From NCBI GenBank assembly GCA_963513935.1, contig OY740777.1, forward strand, positions 16,045,092 to 16,109,091: a stretch of DNA of 64,000 bases. The letters run 5' to 3'. Below the pieces are notes generated by a model. It did not search any database. It saw only the letters and a program-made list of their open reading frames with translations, and had not been told where the DNA came from. The translations under genes were made by a program, and so were the position numbers. Below, one piece after another: positions 10,841 to 24,500 of the stretch. This DNA comes from Aphrophora alni. Its lineage: Eukaryota > Arthropoda > Insecta > Hemiptera > Aphrophoridae. Position 1 is the stretch's first letter; every line of letters starts with the position of its first letter.

Positions 10841-12719
10841 ATTTTGCAAAGTTGGAAAATTGGCTGTTTTCACGAGTTAATTAATTACTCAGAAACTATA
10901 TGAGATATTTTCAAATTGAAAAGACCACAGTAAAATTTCAACTTTCTTCTTTCCTCATATACATTTCGATATCATTACGATGTATAGTTATGGAGCTACA
11001 GGCGATTTAAAAAGGTATTGGAAGTGGCGAAACGGGAAATGTTTAAATCTGGTATTTTTATTAACGTATAAATTGCCATAACTCTAAAACCATTTGAGAT
11101 GTCAAAGTGATTTTTCAGGGTTTATTCTCCTTTCAATTCTGCATCTTTTGATACGCATATCATTGGTTTAAAACAATATTCATCTTTTTTTTTTAACTTT
11201 TAAACTGCAATTACTCGTAAATTCTTTGAGATTTGTAAGTGTCTTTTTCAGGGTTTACTCTCCCTTCAATTCTGCATCTATTGATGTGCATATCATTGGT
11301 ATTGTTAAATGTCGAAATTTATACAAAAAATTAGATAAAAATGAAAAAAAATATTAAACATTTTGAAATTTCATTAGCACCCCTCGACTCCAAATTTAAT
11401 TCTGCTTCTATTAGGCTATAGAAACATTCAAAAATCAAAAACTCACTTTTTCGCCTAAAAAAACTGCAACGGGGGACCTTAGCATTTTGCAAAGTTGGAA
11501 AATTGGCTGTTTTCACGAGTTAATTACTCAGAAACTATATGATATATTTTCAAATTGAAAAGACCACAGTAAAATTTCAACTTTCTTCTTTCCTCATATA
11601 CATTTCGACATCATTACGATGTATAGTTATGGAGCTACAGTGCGATTTAAAAAGGTATTGCAAGTGGCGAAACGGGAAATGTTTAAATCTGGTGTTTTTA
11701 TTAACGTATAAAATGCAATAACTCTTAAGCCATTTGAGGTGTCAAAGTGATTTTTTCAGGATTTATTCTCCTTTGAATTTTGCATCTTTTGATACCCATA
11801 TCATTGGTTTAAAACAATTTTGATCATTTTTGAAAAACTTTTAAACTGCAATTACTCGTAAACCCTTTGAGATTTTAAAGTGTCTTTTTCAGGGTTTACT
11901 CTCCTTTTAATTCTGCATCTATTGATGTGCTTATCGTTGGTATTGTTAAAAGGTGAAAATTTTACACAAAAATAGATAAAAATTTAAAAAATATTAAAAA
12001 TTTTGAAATTTCATGAGCACCCCTCGACTCCAAATTTAATTCTGCTTCTATTAAGCTATAGAAACATTCAAAAATCAAAAATTCTTTTTTTCGCCTAAAA
12101 AAACTACAAGGGGGTACCTTAGCATTTTGCAAAGTTGGAAAATTGGCTGTTTTCACGAGTTAATTACTCAGAAACTATATGAGATATTTTCAAATTGAAA
12201 ACACCACAGTAAAATTTCAACTTTCTTCTTTCCTCATATAGATTTCGATATCATTACGATGTATAGTTATGGAGCTACAGGCGATTAAAAAAGGTATTGC
12301 AAGTGGCGAATCCGGAATTGTTTAAATCTGGTATTTTTATTAACGTATAATAATAACTCTAAAACCATTTGAGATGTCAAAGTGATTTTTTCAGGGTTTA
12401 TTCTCCTTTCAATTCTGCATCTTTTGATACCCATATCATTGGTTTAAAACAATATTTATCTTATTTTTAAAAACTTTTAAACTGCAATTACTCGTAAACC
12501 CTTTGAGATTTGAAAGTGTCTTTTTCAGGGTTTACTCTCCCTTCAATTCTGCATCTATTGATGTGCATATCATTGGTATTGTTAAATGTTGAAATTTTTA
12601 CAAAAAAAATAGATAAAAATGAAAAAAATAATAAAAATTTTGAAATTTCAATAGCACTACTCGACTCCAAACTTAATTCTGCTTTTATTATGCTATAAAA
12701 ACAATCCAAAATCCAAAAC

Positions 12720-13335
12720 TCACTTTTTCGCCTAAAAATAACTGTAAGGGGGCATTATGATGTATAGTTAGGGAGCTACAGGTCTTTTAAAAAGGTATTG
12801 CAAGTAGCGATACGTGAATTGTTAAAATCTGGTAGTTCTATTGATATATAAATTATAATAGTGTAACTCTTAAACCATTTGAGATTTTTAAGTGAACTTT
12901 TCAGGGTTTACTCTACTTTCAATTCTGCATCTTTCGATACCCATATATATCATTGGTTTAAAATATTTTTGGACTTTTTTGAAAAAACTTTAAACTCCAA
13001 TTACTCGTAAACCCTTAGAGATTTCAAAGTGTTTTTTTCAGGGTTCACTCTATTCAATTCTGCATCTTTTGATGTGCATATCATTGGTATTGTTAAATGT
13101 TGAAATTTTTACTAAAAAGTAGATTAAAATGGAAAAATATTAAAAAATTTGAATTTTTAATAGAACACCTCAACTCCAATTTTAATTCTGCTTCTTTCAA
13201 GCTATAGAAACATTAAAAAAAAAAAAAAAAATTAAAAACTCACTTTTCGGTCTTAAAAAATTGCAAGTGGGGAAACTTTAAGAGATATTTTAGAATTGAA
13301 AACACCACAGTAAAATTTGAACTTTCTTCTTTCTG
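12720..13335. repeat. Degenerate terminal satellite monomer
   Basis: The right edge of the array. It keeps the CAGGGTT...GCATCTTT landmarks but carries many substitutions, an internal deletion near 12750 and a long A-run near 13215. Similarity ends after ACTTTCTTCTTTC at about 13333. Edge monomers that escape homogenisation are expected to diverge like this. Confidence 0.8.
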
Positions 13336-13670
13336 TGTGAAAATTTTATTTTTTCTTATGGCAGATAACCTCAAATTTTTAATTATACACAAATGAAAAA
13401 AGCCCTGAGATATGGCCAAAGTATACCACATTCCAAATTTATTTATAATCATTCTAAGCCATTGGGCTATAGAGTTGCAAATACAACAGTGTTAGGCATC
13501 ATTCCAAAAGACTCATGAGACCTAAAAATACCTATAATTTTAGGTCTAGGTAAAGCTTGACATCGATTGATTGTATATCATGGGTTAAATCCATGACATA
13601 ACTTTCTGTATTCAACATATAAATGAGAAAGGAAAAATTGACATGAGAGGTACATAGCTGCATGTTAAAA

Positions 13671-13831
13671 TTATGGTAAATATGCAGTATATAATTATGT
13701 TGTTGCAATTTAGTAGTGAAAATTATGCAAATTGTGTTGTACATACGTCCTAATGTGAATACTAGATCAACCTTTCAATCTGTAAACCCGTTTGAATTAC
13801 AAAAGTCCATTATTTCTATAAGAAATAAGTG
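13671..13831 (+). repeat. Diverged inverted repeat, left arm
   Basis: From GGTAAATATGCAGTATA to about TCCATTATTTCTATAAG. It is readable, with many substitutions, as the reverse complement of 14217-14380. Shared blocks include TTGTACATA, CCTATTGTGA/CCTAATGTGA and TTGTAAAC...GTTTGAATTA-like stretches. Origin is unknown; an old DNA transposon or two opposed copies of one repeat would both fit. Confidence 0.7.
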
Positions 13832-14216
13832 GTTAAAAAGTGTGAATTCCTGGCAGTATGAGGTTAGGGCAACTGTCTACATAAAAACGTATGACAACAT
13901 TAGTCATTCTATTGAATCTCACATCACTTGATGAGATCTATTAAAGGAACTACAGGTCTTACCACTACAGGAATTACCTATCCAGACGTAGCAAAGGAAC
14001 TACAAGACTGGGAAGGTCACTCTATATTCAGTTCATTTACTAGGTGTGGTTAGGTCAATATATAATACCTAGTGACTGCCGAGACCTAGTTCGCATCATT
14101 ATGAACTCCTACAGTTTAGTGATATTAACCTGTCAAAGCTTATGTAATGCGCATGCATCCAATGACACTATTATCAGTAACCTCACACGACCAAGAATTT
14201 CCAATTTTTAAAACCT

Positions 14217-14380
14217 TATTTTAGACACAAATAATGGATTTTGGTAGGCTAATTCAAACAGGTTTACAAATTGCAAGGATGATCTAATGGTCACAATAGG
14301 AGATATGTACAACATGATTTGCTTAGTTTTCAATACTAAATCGCAACGACAAGTATACTGCATATTTACCAAAATTATTG
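14217..14380 (-). repeat. Diverged inverted repeat, right arm
   Basis: Reverse-complement partner of 13671-13831, separated by about 385 bp. The same peptide-like pattern (LYI.P.V..RS..Q.VN.FEL) appears in both arms when read in the matching orientation. That would fit a decayed coding sequence, but no family is recognised. Confidence 0.65.
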
Positions 14381-15423
14381 TATTATGACTTGCACAAATA
14401 ATAAAATACCAACTCAAATTGTTTTGGTCCATTTATGTTAAAACTACATACAATTTCCCCTATAACAACTTTCCCCTTTAACAATAACAAATAAATTAAA
14501 TCTAAATAATTGACAGTTATAATATAATTCTGCTTAGACAGACCTGTTAAAATTATTGCGATTGTTACATACAAGGCCGATTGGTTTACCCAATCTCTTT
14601 AAGGCAAGGCGTATTTTAAACAGTCTTTAAGTATTGGTCCCATTAGCTTATATTTAACAGATTTTACAAAAATAGCACCACTCTAAGATACAATGCAGAA
14701 TTAGAAATAAAATTATATATTTTTAAAAGAAATAGTTAAATCTAAGATTGAATAATGTCAGATGAAAACTTGGCAACAGTTTATATCTGATTTATTTTGA
14801 AAACCAATACACTGTAAATATATTTCGATTAACGATATCTTTAAATATAAAAATCTACGAGAATGGACCATGACATAAAATTTAATTAATACAATTTACA
14901 TTTGTACCTCAGTTTTGGAATCAACAACAATTATATATTTCTATAAGAATGTCACAAAACCTAATCACATTTTGTAGTGTTATTTTGCTTACAACTTTTC
15001 TCCTTAATTATTTACATAATTGAAATATATTGTCACTTTAATAATACAATTTAAGAAAATATTATATTAAAATATTTGGATTACTTTTCTAATATCATAA
15101 TCTTACTACATCTTACAAAATAATGTTAAAATATATTCTCAAAGTACTCGTGAATCATTAAAATATCTTTTATTTAAATGTAGAATAAATTATTGTATTT
15201 CAGAGTAGAGTTTTTCTTCGAACTATGGACGAGTGATACGTATTGTGCATATTTAAACAATAACAATAGTTTTAAAATCAGTAAACCAGAAAAACAAGTA
15301 AAATAATGGCTCTATTGAACAATACAAACTACGATGCTATAAAACAATATAAAAATTAAATGACAGCAATTTTAAAAATTTGTAATCGACGGAAGAATAT
15401 TTTACTTAAGTATTATAAATAAA
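14381..15423 (-). other. 3' flank / presumed 3' UTR of the V-ATPase subunit a gene
   Basis: AT-rich sequence directly beyond the stop codon of the last exon (minus strand). No other gene is visible. Several AATAAA-type signals occur on the minus strand, for example at about 15169-15174; which one is used cannot be told. The left part, towards the inverted repeat, shows nothing recognisable. Confidence 0.5.
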
Positions 15424-15526
15424 TTATTCATCACTTATATCCTCTGGAGCATCTAATATGTGTTTGAATGAGAATGGCTGAAACAGGTAACCTGTACCCG
15501 TGTAGAATTTGCTCATAAACTCCACC
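15424..15526 (-). CDS. Vha100: Vha100 last exon: C-terminal tail
   Basis: 103 coding bases after the acceptor TTTGTTACAG, ending with TAA. It encodes [20 protein letters not shown] and [13 protein letters not shown]. The FY.G.GY.F.PFSF pattern is the usual C-terminus of the family, so the protein is complete at this end. Confidence 0.95.
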
Positions 15527-18500
15527 CTGTAACAAATAACAATATTATAATTTGCAATTATTGGTGTTGGAAATTTAAAATGACAAGAAAAAAAATTAGA
15601 AAGTAAGTAAGAAGTTGCTTCAAAATACTTTTTTTTTTTTAAAGAAAAATCAACGAATCTCTGAGTTCTTTGAAAAGTTGTTTACTAAGATGAAGGGTTT
15701 CTAAATAGTAAAAAAAAATTATCACTTAAAGTATGAACTTTATGAAGAGATGTTTTCAACAGCCTTTAGATGTGATTAAACCAAGTTATAATGTTTTAAA
15801 GGTAATAACTCCTTCTTCCCCTCCATCACACATGCAATTTTACACAATTTTAATATATAATCACTCAAAAACCAAATTGTAATGAATCAATGGAAAAAAA
15901 TGGTGTTTTAGATCACTTAAATTTGGTTACTTTTAGAGCACTTACTTCTTATGAAAATTAATAAAATTATGATTGAAATAAGGATAAAAAGCCCAGGATA
16001 AAATTTAAAAATTATCGATTTATTAATAATAATAATAATAATATTTTTTATACTTATCTGCATTAATTTTTTTTTTAAATAGTTTCACAATGTTATAGTA
16101 CGGGTATACAGTTATTTATTTTAAGAATTTCATAAAGTATGTTTGGTTTAAATAATTAGAACTTTGTTTATTTAGGGAAATATTAAAAGATCGAAACTTT
16201 TTATAAACAATTGTAAAGTTAAATGGTAACTGTGTGTTATAAAAGAAGCAAAAATTTATTTAACCCTTTCATACCCTCTGCTTAAAAAATGACTTTTCAG
16301 AAAACTCAAAGACCCATACATTTTTTAAAAAGAAAGAATTTTAAAATGACATAGTTTATTTTGACATTTTAATTTTTTAAATCTATTTATACGGTACTAT
16401 TTGTAAAGAATACAAAGATGTCTGACACATCAATAATATTTAAAAAGATTATAAGATACAGAAAGAAAACAATAAATTAACATTTAAAACAAACAAATCA
16501 GTTGGTGGATTTCAAAAGTAAGAGTTAATCAGTTATCTGTGATTGGCAACACAGATTAAATTCTGGATACACAGTAACTTCCACTAGTTAGCCACATCAC
16601 AACCACCATAATTTCGAAGAGCAATTTTTTTTTTGCTTTTGCGTTTCAGTAAGTTTATAAATGAATGCAAAAATAAACAATACCACCAGTTGTGAACTAT
16701 ATCAGAAATTAAAATTTCTTCAGATTCCTGGAATCGTTGAGATTTAAGCCAAAGATGATAGTTACTAGGGATAAGATTAGGACTATAAAGTAAATGATCG
16801 AAAATTTCTCATTGGAATTTTTTAACTGTTTTGATTGTGTGGGTAACCATATTGTGGATGTGTGTTATCATGAAGAAGAACCATTCCTTGGTTTTGAATG
16901 AAATGGCACAGTTTATAAAGTGTTCTGCAACAGACTTGTGATTTAATGTTTGTTGTAGGTTCCATGAAATTGACCAAAACACCATTTTGGTCCCAGAACA
17001 AAGATGTCATGATTTTCCAATAGTTGAATTTTTTCAGTTTGGGTGAACTGGAATAACGCCACTGCAATAATTATTGTTTTGATTCAGCATTGACATAATA
17101 TATGATATCCATGTTTCATCACCAGTGTCGATATGGGAAACAAATTTCTCTCTCTCTCTCTCTCTCTCATAAGATTTTTGCAGGATTATGTCCTCTAGCA
17201 TTTAGAAATAAATCACTGATCACACTCCACAACTTTCGGTTTGTTTATTTTAGTACTCATTGTCATGCTCAGCCAAACGACATTGGAGTTGTGAGATTAT
17301 GGCGGTTACATTTTCAATGGACCAGTTGAAGCTATTGCCAAATGCCCAAGTAATCGTTGTTGCCAATCGCTCTTTATAATAGATTGACTCTTAACACTAA
17401 AATGTGTCTCGTACATTACAACTACTGAAACATGAACATTAGTGTAAACATTTCTACTATTTATTTTTTCATTTATTTATTTAGCAGCTAGGAGACAACA
17501 AATTACAATTTGTACATTGTATTAGCCTTGTCAAAATCTTTAAAAATTACACTACATCAAACAAAAAGTAGAGAAACAACAAGAAAATTATATACTTCCC
17601 AAAACCCTTTTGTCATTAAATAAATTAGATGGCCATCGCATGAATTCAACTACAGCATAAAATATGTTTTCTATTAAATACTGTAGTGTATCTTTTTGAA
17701 GGACTTTTCTTCTGTTATTATTTTGATTTTATGTGGAAGACAGTTGTGGAGGAAGGCTCCAGAAAATACAGGTGATTTTCCAGTTTCAGCAAGCCTATAT
17801 TTTGATAAAATTAGATTGTGTGTTTTTCTTGTGACACATCTATGTATTTGACTATAGTCTGTTTCTGTGTGAAACGTAGAATACATAATGACATTCAAGA
17901 TGTAAATTGAAAGGAAGTTAAAATATCCAGTTTAAAAAAAAAAAAAAAAAGAAAAAAAAAGGATAACAAGACTTGTGCCAGGTACTCTACATCACAATAT
18001 TATGAATAAGATAACATACATTAATATACATTTACCCTCCAACCGGCACGGCGACCTACAGTAGGTCGCCCACGTGCTCCCAAGTGATTTCACCAACTCT
18101 TAATCACGTATTTTGCCATTCAACGTTACGCCCACTTAAAATTGTCCCATCGCAATAAATAAAATACCGTTGGAAAGCTAATGTTCCGTAGATGCATATC
18201 ATGCAAAAAAATTACCACAAAATGTTATAAATAATATTCCAAAAATTGGTGAAGTTCAAGTATTTTTGATGCGTAAAATCGTAATTTTCAACTCTGCGCC
18301 TTTTCGTATAGCGTAGCTCCATTTTCCCTGATATGATTACAACTTTATTTTTCTGTCATTTAAGTCAACTAAAACACTGTTATATAGATCACATGTTTCT
18401 CTTTCTAACCGTAGATTATAAATTGTTCTGCGTCTAACAGATCCAGAGATATTCGTACTTGAACATAGAACAAACCGTAGACAAGAAATTCATTTAGCGT

Positions 18501-21500
18501 TCGATGCGCTTTACAAAAAGACGAAGTTGATATCTCTCTGTTTTAAAAAATTATTTGTCTTTTTACTCTATGTTGTAGGGGAAATTCCATTCTATAAGTT
18601 GGTACCACTTGAGTTGAGGAATTGCTTACTAATAATTTGTTGTAAGCAATTCCAAACATAGTAAATGTCTGACGTGAACACTATAATATTTGGCGTGGCA
18701 AATATTGGTTTTGGGATTAGATTTTTGTTATTTTGAAGGTTTGTGTATACAAATTGTATATAAATTGTGTATACAAGTTACAATATATGTGTTTTTATTT
18801 CTAAAGTTTGTTTTTGAGTGATTTTCGAGTGTGTCTATGGAATAACCTATAAATAACAATGGTAAGTTTAGGCTATAAGCATATTTTCTTATATTTAGTG
18901 TTTTATATGAGTATACAAGTGAATATGTGTGTTATTCTTTGTAAAGTATATTGTATTAGTAAAATCTAACGCTTTTGTTTTAGGCCTAGCTTTAGAAAAA
19001 TACTAATTATGCCTAAAAGTTTGACGTGTCACCCTAACCTTCAATTGCGCCAGAATACAAATTTTTGAAAAATCGTCATTTTTATTTAGAATATGTAACA
19101 TATTATTATTTTTTCCCCTAAATATATTCACAAATATATTAGAAATCTCAAGTAACGGTTAAAAAAAATTGCAAAAATATATTAGTATGTTTTTGATCAC
19201 CATTTCTGTGAAATTTCTGCTTCGTTACTCTTAGATTTTTTTGGTATTTGACCAAAAAACTCCAAATGTAATACATGTAACTTTTTTTGCACTACACAAC
19301 TAAATTCTATGCACCTTTCTGGACATAATGATATATAGAAGTTCTGTATAAAATATATTTTACTATTTTTTATGTTTTTTGGAAAAAATAAAGAGAAAAT
19401 TCAGTTTTTTCGTATATAATTTTTTAATTTTTATAATGTAACATTTTTTTCTCTTTTTTTTCTAAATATATTCAAAAATATTACACAAAACTTTTGTATA
19501 TCTTAGAAAAAGGTAGAAAGCTATTGATTTAGGGTGATACAGATTTTTCTGAAAAAAAATTAATATCATTTTTGACATCTAACATACTTACTCCAAAACC
19601 GTTTCAAAAATTTTTTTTTTTATTACATAGATGAATTCTATGCATCTTCCTGAGAAAAATGATGTCTTATAAGTTAGGTTTTGTATAAAAATAATATATT
19701 TTATTAATTTTTAAACAAACGAAGAATTTTCAAGACAATTAACATTGCCGGTTGGAGGGTTAAATAATGACAGGAAAGTACAACAAGGCTCCTTATATAC
19801 TGTCAGGGTATATTGGGAAATGCAGCAGTCATGATTTTAGAAAATAAAGGGGGCGACGCTTTCAGGCTGGATGCTTCTGCAACAGACCTGAAGGAGCAGA
19901 GTCTGGCTAGAACCGTGAACAGAGCCAGACCTCTGTGTTCTTGCTTTTATCCCCCTAAGTATGTAGCCCAAGTTAGTAGAACACGTGTAAAGTAAAATGC
20001 AGTAATAAAATATAGTTTAATTGAAATATATACGGTTTACCTTTTATTTCTCACCCGATCTAATTTCGAGGGACTTACAATGCCTGCCGTTTTTGACATT
20101 GTGACAACCGTTCGAATGTGCAGCAATGAGCGCATAAGGACCTCCACAGACAACCAGAGACACGCCATCGCCCTGGAACTCTAAGTTGGAGCCACCAGCG
20201 AAGCGCCCATCACCATCTCTAGACTAACTTACCAAACATAGTCCAAAACTGGATACTTTCGAATTTTGAAATTTTTTAACATTGATACAAACTGGTAAAA
20301 TACAATAACATGATAACTTTTTTTAAACGTAAATAAAATCTGTACCCATGATATCATAGAAGGCCTACTTCCGTCAACAAATAATATCTATAGCCATTCA
20401 TAATAGATAAACTTGTCCACAGAATAAAAGTAACCAGACTATAAATCCCATCTTAGGCTGTTATTAGATACATTATAATTTTGAATACTTTTTACTTTAT
20501 GTAACATCTTTACCTTATATCACTTAGGCTAATGAATACGGTGGAATAGATGAAATATGGAAAAACGGAACACCATCAACCAGGCTTGAACAGTTGAACC
20601 ATCAATGTGTAACTTTGACAGTTCATTAGCTCCAATTGCAGTGATATAAGCATATGATTTGCAGCAATTAATTTGACTGTTCTAGCCAAGACCTAGTTCC
20701 AAGTTCCTCTTTTAGATTACTAGTTTTAGTTACCTACATGGCCGAAGGCTAGTCTATATAGGCTCTTCTTAATTCATTACTTGATAACGAGAGTTTATCC
20801 ATACTCTCAAAATGATGTGTATTCATTTTTATATATATAAATGATCGTAGATGTAAGAATAAACTATACAAATAACATGAAATCCATCATTAACCAATGA
20901 CTTTAAAACGTTGTCAAAATATGTAAATAAAATATTTATATCAAATATTTTCAATAATATTATAGTCCGATAAATAAATAAATTCAAACCTTTACTGAGT
21001 ACAACGTACATTTTATCCTCTACATGAAACTTATCCAACATTTTAATTTTAAATAATTATAATTAAAATGTATAAAATTAAATATACTGACCAATGAAGT
21101 CGCAAAGTGTGGAGGAAAGCAGACAGACCTTCCATCATAACGAGAATGGCGATAGTAAATACGGCCCAGAACATAAACGTGATGAATAGAAATATTCCTC
21201 CGTAATAATTTTCAAAAGTTGTGAGCCCTTTACTCAACACCATATTCCACAACACCTCCGATAATTCTGTAAATTTATTCATATCAAAGATTAAAATACA
21301 ATTAACACAAACATTTTGAAACTGGAATATGTTAAGTACGAAGTGTGTTTATTAAAAATAATAATAATTGAGGTTTCAAAATAAACATAATTAAACATTA
21401 TTTTAAAGTCGGACAGTTATGTTTTCACTTTTTACCTCTTATAGAAAACAGTGAGCTCTTTGACAGAAATTTCAAACCTCCCTGGATGACAAACATCAAC

Positions 21501-24500
21501 AATCTCAGTAAGCACTTGATTATAAGTCATAAGTTTTCTGTTTGTAATTCTCATGCATGTGTTTGAGTGAAAAAAAAATCAGTGAAAGGATATAAGAATC
21601 TTCTATTTCAAGAAGAAAATGTAAAACAAATAAGCCAGGTTATTCGAGAAGTCCAACTTGGATTCGAATAATAGCTGAAGCTAAGAACATTGACAAAGAT
21701 CTCTACATGAAAAAAATTGTCCACTCTAGGGTTCTTACAACAAAGCAAAATAAATGTCACAAGGAAACTTGCACTGACATACTACAGGGCCTTAATGAAA
21801 ATCATCACTTATGATGAAACCTGGTTCGTCCAATATAATCCAAAGGCGAAAAGACAATGTATTGGAAAATACTGAAATCACAAAAAAATGAAAAATATCG
21901 TTAAAGAAAGACTAAGTTCAAAGAGTTTTTGATGTAAAGGGAATGATTTTAAAAGAATGGAATCAAGATTGTACAACAGTGACCCATAATTACTATAAAG
22001 AAGTTGTGACAAAGTTGAGAGATAAAGTCAGAAAAAATCTACCAGAATTATGGCAAAATGGTTTCATACTTCATCAGGACAATGACCGATAAATACATTG
22101 CTACACTGGAACATTCTGTTGGCACCATGTGATGTTTTTTTCTTTTCCTTAAAGTTGTAAGTATATGTGACCTTTCAAATCGATACAAAATCAAATGTTA
22201 AAAGGAGATTAGGATAGGTTAGGAAGATTTAGGTTAGACTTTAAATTTAAAATTAATCAGTTTTATAGTACAGTAGAGTCCCACAAACTCAGCGTAATGT
22301 GGACCGGAAGTGTGCCGAGTTTGTGAAATGCCGGGTTATCGGGAATAAGGGCAAAAAATAAATTGTAATTGAAACACTAAAGCGGCGGCAATATCAAACG
22401 ACTTTGTCTATAGCGGTATCCCATTGTCAGCAGTGTAAAAACACCGCGGCACCAAAGCGGCGGCGATATCAAACGACTTTGTCGATAGCGGTATCACATT
22501 GTCGGCGGCATAATAACACCGCGGCATTGACACCCGTCGATATAGCAGACATAAACCTGCAAAAACGTTTGATCGGCCGCTTTTTTCCACGAATCAATTT
22601 AGTATACATTATGGAAAATATAACATTTCTTTTCAGTTTTCTTTGACAGGTACGCACACAGTATATATAGTAAATAAAAATGAGCGAGTTACGAAAACGG
22701 AAGCGTGTGTTGGTTTCGTTTGAGACGCGGTTAAATGTGTTAAAAAGACTTGAAAGAGGGGAATCTGTAAAAAGCTTTGTGACGAGTTTAACGTGGGAAA
22801 AGTACCATCAACGATTCGAGCGATCGAAGTTATTGCCCGCTTTGGGATCTGCCGAACTTTTATGAACATCGCTGTTTTTAGAAATATATATTTTTTCCCG
22901 TCAAGGTCGCCGAGTAATCCGGACTGCCGGGTTATCGAGTGCCGAGTTTGCGAGACTCTACTGTATATACAAAAAGTTTTGTATATACGAAATGTTCAAA
23001 AGACTTTAAACAGATATTTAAAATCAAAATAGAAAATAATACTCTCAAAGAAAAACTTTAAATAAAAAAACAAAATTGTTAAATCCAGTAAGAGTGTATT
23101 TGAGATGAGTGAGTGACAAGTGAGTACAACTGTTATATGAGATACAAATAAAGTCAACTTAAAGTGAGACTAGTTAAATAAAAAGTTCTTGAAATACCAT
23201 GGATGACTCTAGTATGAAACCGTTTTAATGAATATTTGAAACAAAATAGAAATAACTTTAATGGTGGAAATAAAGAACCATTGTGCAATATGCAGAATAG
23301 TTTTACATAAACTTTTAATATCTTATATTTTTTTAACATTCTTCTTCGTAATTTAACTTTTATGAAATTATAAATGTATTTTTATGTATATGTTTACTAT
23401 AGTTATTTTTTGTTTATTTTTGAGTTACAAGAAGTTGCAATTAAATTGGCTTGTGACAGATCCCTAAATTAAAAATTAGTAAAAATTTGAATTAAAGATA
23501 ATAGACATTTTGACAGATAAATGTGAGTGTATTAGGGAGAGGATAGAAAAAATGGATACATGTTACAAAGTGAAATCTGTGCTTAAAAGAAAATTTATGT
23601 TTTAGTCAGTTGATTTAGTAAAGAATAACACAGCAGATGTGTTAAAACAGTTGACAGAAACTGATTTGCTCTTGCTCCACGCCTTCGTAAAATGGCGTGT
23701 GTAAGGCAAATTGGGGACTATATAGAAGGGGACGAGCATTAAAACTGTGATTCATAAATCTATACTAATATATCTGTAATAGGGGGAGGGTATGTTTGTC
23801 CTTTCAGCTCTTATAAACTATTAGACCGATTTTAATGAGAATTGGTAACATCATAGTTTCACTCAGAAGAAAGTTTTAACATTGAATTATTTTTCCGATA
23901 TCTTAACCAACGCCAAGGCTCTACCAAGTGAGCTATCCTTGATCACTTCCCAGCATAGAGCGTAGAGGTCATGCGTTTCTTCGTGAAGCCTGGGTGTGAG
24001 GGGCTGTAGTGGCAAGTGGGGAGCCGAGCGCGGGAGGAGAGGTTGCCGTCCCGTTCAGCTACTAGTCTGACTAAAGACATTTCTCGGTATTTGTTCTCTC
24101 GAGTTGTACGATCATATTAATGTAGGTTAATAAAGGTTTCCATAACAGAAATGAATATTTTCAATAAATATCTAACTTTTTACTTCGTTAAGTGAAATAT
24201 GATATGTTTATAAACGGCTGATAGCATATTTTATAAGAATCTCTATATTAAAATATAGAGTATTTTTAAAACTCTAAAAATTAACTCTCTAATGAGCCAA
24301 TGATTTTTCGTGGGCACAAACAAGCACAACTACTTCATTACTATTGGCTCTTAATATCAAATACTATATTAGCTATTAAAACGTAAAAGCGTTTAAAATA
24401 ACTTGAAAACCTACAGATTTTTTCTTACAATAGATAAACATGTTTAAATTGTATTTAACACCTGCTTTCATAATCCCAAACTCCTACGATAACACACCAT

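Larger units (their letters stand above)
3572..13335. repeat. Satellite array, about 640-bp monomer, about 15 copies
   Basis: Head-to-tail array starting at GATATTTTCGAATTGAAAA (3572) and fading into diverged copies after about 12720. The landmark complementary to MKTANFPTLQ recurs at about 4183, 4827, 5473, 6110, 6750, 7374, 8013, 8659, 9297, 9937, 10560, 10870, 11516 and 12156, giving spacings of mostly 623-646 bp. Within a monomer two adjacent parts are clearly related: the CAGGGTTTATTCTC...GCATCTTTTGATACCCATATCATTGG part and the CAGGGTTTACTCTC...GCATCTATTGATGTGCATATC part. The remaining two parts show weaker similarity of the same layout, which fits four sub-repeats of about 160 bp. Minus-strand frames of 60-87 codons recur in most monomers but look like a by-product of the repeat. 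The array lies about 2 kb downstream of the end of the V-ATPase gene. Confidence 0.95.
15527..21091 (-). other. Vha100 intron 10 (5.6 kb)
   Basis: Contains a mariner relic (16640-17340), a (CT)n tract near 17147-17168, a LINE 3' relic (17460-17900), an A-run near 17935-17960, a piggyBac-like element (18035-19759) and a GC-richer TE-like fragment (19799-20230). The stretches 15527-16600 and 20231-21091 are AT-rich with nothing I can identify. Confidence 0.8.

Noticed and set aside
3989..12709. Repeated minus-strand frames of 60-87 codons (MKTANFPTLQ...) in most satellite monomers
   Set aside because: They follow the 640-bp period, are lost in monomers with single-base indels, differ by amino-acid changes without any sign of conservation, and match no protein family. 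They are a by-product of the satellite.
23870..24060. CCAAGGCTCTACCAAGTGAGCTATCC as part of a tRNA or tRNA-derived SINE
   Set aside because: The phrase is reminiscent of a tRNA D-arm complement, but no acceptor stem, anticodon arm or box A/B pair could be assembled around it.
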